In this document: piece by piece, positions 5,697 through 6,779 of the stretch
Numbering within the stretch: position 1 is the first letter of the stretch
How the letters are laid out: each line of letters begins with the position of its first letter
Assembly: GCA_005882955.1 (NCBI GenBank)
Contig: VBBB01000101.1
Location: 4,174-10,952, forward strand
Reading direction: 5' to 3'
Origin: Candidatus Bathyarchaeota archaeon
GTDB lineage: Archaea > Thermoproteota > Bathyarchaeia > 40CM-2-53-6
Length of the DNA: 6,779 bases
Made by a program: the position numbers and the translations under genes
The notes under the pieces: model-generated
Database searches by the model: none
Seen by the model: the letters and a program-made list of their open reading frames with translations, nothing else
What the model was told of the DNA's origin: nothing

Positions 5697-6779
5697 ATGA
5701 TCGGAAAGCAATCCACGATAGTACTCTCCACCATACTAGTAGCCATTGGAACACTCTCGATCTTCAGCATTCTACCGGTAGGCGGGACAAGCCAGCCGAG
5801 CGACTATGCAACCGTGCTGTTGAACGCTCAGCCGCTTTCAAGCTATCAGGGAAACATACAGGGATACACCGCTACCATGCCTCAGCCGGGAAGCAAGCTA
5901 GACATGTCAAGCCCGGCGGTGATCTCGTACGAGGGATACCTGGCAAACCAACACTTTCTTGCCAAGTCTGCAATTGCAAAGTACGCTCCGCAGGTGCAAG
6001 TCATCTACGACTACTACACTGTCCTCAACGGCCTCGCGGTGAAGCTCAACGGCTACAGCCTTTCCCAGCTTAGCTCGATTGGCGGAATAGTAGACAGCTC
6101 GTACTCCTTCAATGTACACTACGACATGAACAGGTCCAACGCTCTGATCGGCTCGCCAACATTGTGGGCCGCGGACGGAGGGCAGTCCAACGCGGGCGCT
6201 GGAATGAAGATCGGTATCATCGACACTGGGATAGACTTCACGCATCCGTTCCTCACGGACAACAGTCTTGTTGTTCCAGCAGGATATCCAAAATGTGATG
6301 CACTAGACTCGACTGTTCACCAGGCAAACACGGCTTGCAAATACGTTAGCAACAAGGTTATCGTTGCGAAAATGTTCTGCACCCAGCCAGTCTGTGTCGC
6401 TTTCGATGCCCAGGCGAAGCAGGATCACGGTTCGCACGTGTCAGGTATTGCGGCGGGAGTCGCGAACACTTGCGCGCCCTTCGTCGGCTGCACCATGAGC
6501 GGAGTGGCGCCCAAAGCCTTCCTCGGAAGCTACAACGTGTTTCCAGGAAACGTGACAGACGCCTCCTCGGCCGACATCGCGATGGCAGTGGACGCCGCGG
6601 TCGCTGATGGCATGGACGTTCTCAACCTGAGCCTAGGCGGGACCCCGACAAGCCACGACCCTCTCGTCACAGCTGTAGATGATGCGGTAGACGCTGGTGT
6701 GATTGTCGCTATCGCTGCCGGAAACGCGGGTCCGGGGCCAGCCACGATCGAGTCGCCTGGAATCGCTGACAAAGTCATA
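5697..6779 (+). CDS. Secreted subtilisin-like (S8) serine protease, 3' cut by window edge
   Basis: The 361 residues present form the N-terminal part of an exported S8 peptidase. MIGKQSTIVLSTILVAIG and the next ten or so residues form a basic-then-hydrophobic signal segment or membrane anchor. Residues about 70-150 resemble an I9-type inhibitory propeptide (VISYEGYLANQHF, YYTVLNGLAVKL). The catalytic domain follows with IDTGIDFTHP (D176), DHGSHVSGIAAG (H244) and AIAAGNAGPGP, whose N343 is the oxyanion-hole asparagine. The GTSMA serine would lie beyond 6779, so activity cannot be confirmed. Six cysteines (C200, C214, C228, C233, C259, C265) fall in the stretch around the catalytic histidine and may form disulfides. 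The ATG at 5697 is chosen because it directly precedes the signal segment; an in-frame GTG at 5661 would add 12 residues in front of it. Expected role is extracellular protein degradation or processing. Confidence 0.92.
   Translation, partial: MIGKQSTIVLSTILVAIGTLSIFSILPVGGTSQPSDYATVLLNAQPLSSYQGNIQGYTATMPQPGSKLDMSSPAVISYEGYLANQHFLAKSAIAKYAPQVQVIYDYYTVLNGLAVKLNGYSLSQLSSIGGIVDSSYSFNVHYDMNRSNALIGSPTLWAADGGQSNAGAGMKIGIIDTGIDFTHPFLTDNSLVVPAGYPKCDALDSTVHQANTACKYVSNKVIVAKMFCTQPVCVAFDAQAKQDHGSHVSGIAAGVANTCAPFVGCTMSGVAPKAFLGSYNVFPGNVTDASSADIAMAVDAAVADGMDVLNLSLGGTPTSHDPLVTAVDDAVDAGVIVAIAAGNAGPGPATIESPGIADKVI

Noticed and set aside
5361..5711. Minus-strand open frame of 116 codons in the gap before the protease
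   Set aside because: It has no recognisable family, no ribosome site, and runs over the protease start and its likely promoter.
5907..6245. Minus-strand open frame inside the protease gene
   Set aside because: It is antisense to the protease prodomain and catalytic aspartate region, which are clearly coding on the plus strand.
1..6779. CRISPR array, insertion sequence or phage element
   Set aside because: No regularly spaced repeats, transposase-like frames, terminal inverted repeats or att-like duplications were seen.

Overview
The window reads as archaeal chromosomal DNA. The evidence is archaeal translation factor aIF2 beta followed by its usual partner DUF424, an archaeal-type methionyl-tRNA synthetase, a two-subunit type glycine dehydrogenase (GcvPB), TATA-like boxes about 26-30 bases before short leaders, and a divergent FtsZ-like protein. 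The set fits a Thermoproteota lineage (Nitrososphaeria or Bathyarchaeia-like). That placement is inference from gene content, not a tree.

Layout, left to right. (1) Positions 3-930 (+) hold the 3' part of gcvPB, with a reading-frame break near 594-600. (2) Positions 931-1084 hold a possible terminator hairpin, two TATA-like boxes and short repeats. (3) Positions 1085-2128 (+) encode an FtsZ/tubulin-family protein with a good nucleotide-binding half but no recognisable T7 catalytic loop. (4) On the minus strand, convergent with it, lie a PHP-domain metallophosphoesterase (2754-2137) and, upstream in the same unit, metG (4406-2738), which has a frame break near 3944. (5) A divergent intergenic region of about 100 bases leads to aIF2 beta (4509-4928, +) and DUF424 (4939-5238, +). 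(6) A gene-poor gap of about 460 bases precedes the start of a secreted subtilisin-like protease (5697 to the window end, +), cut off before its catalytic serine.

Working connections. aIF2 beta and DUF424 are a compact translation-related pair 10 bases apart. metG and the PHP gene overlap by 17 bases and are probably co-transcribed. GcvPB would pair with a GcvPA subunit in glycine cleavage. The protease is an independent exported enzyme.

The most notable points are two. First, gcvPB and metG each carry a frame break at which family spacing implies about 17 missing bases; metG should be essential, so an assembly or strain-merging artefact must be excluded first. Second, start codons are unusual: PHP and metG have no in-frame ATG, GTG or TTG at their family-typical start but each has CTG exactly there, and ftsZ and DUF424 use TTG.
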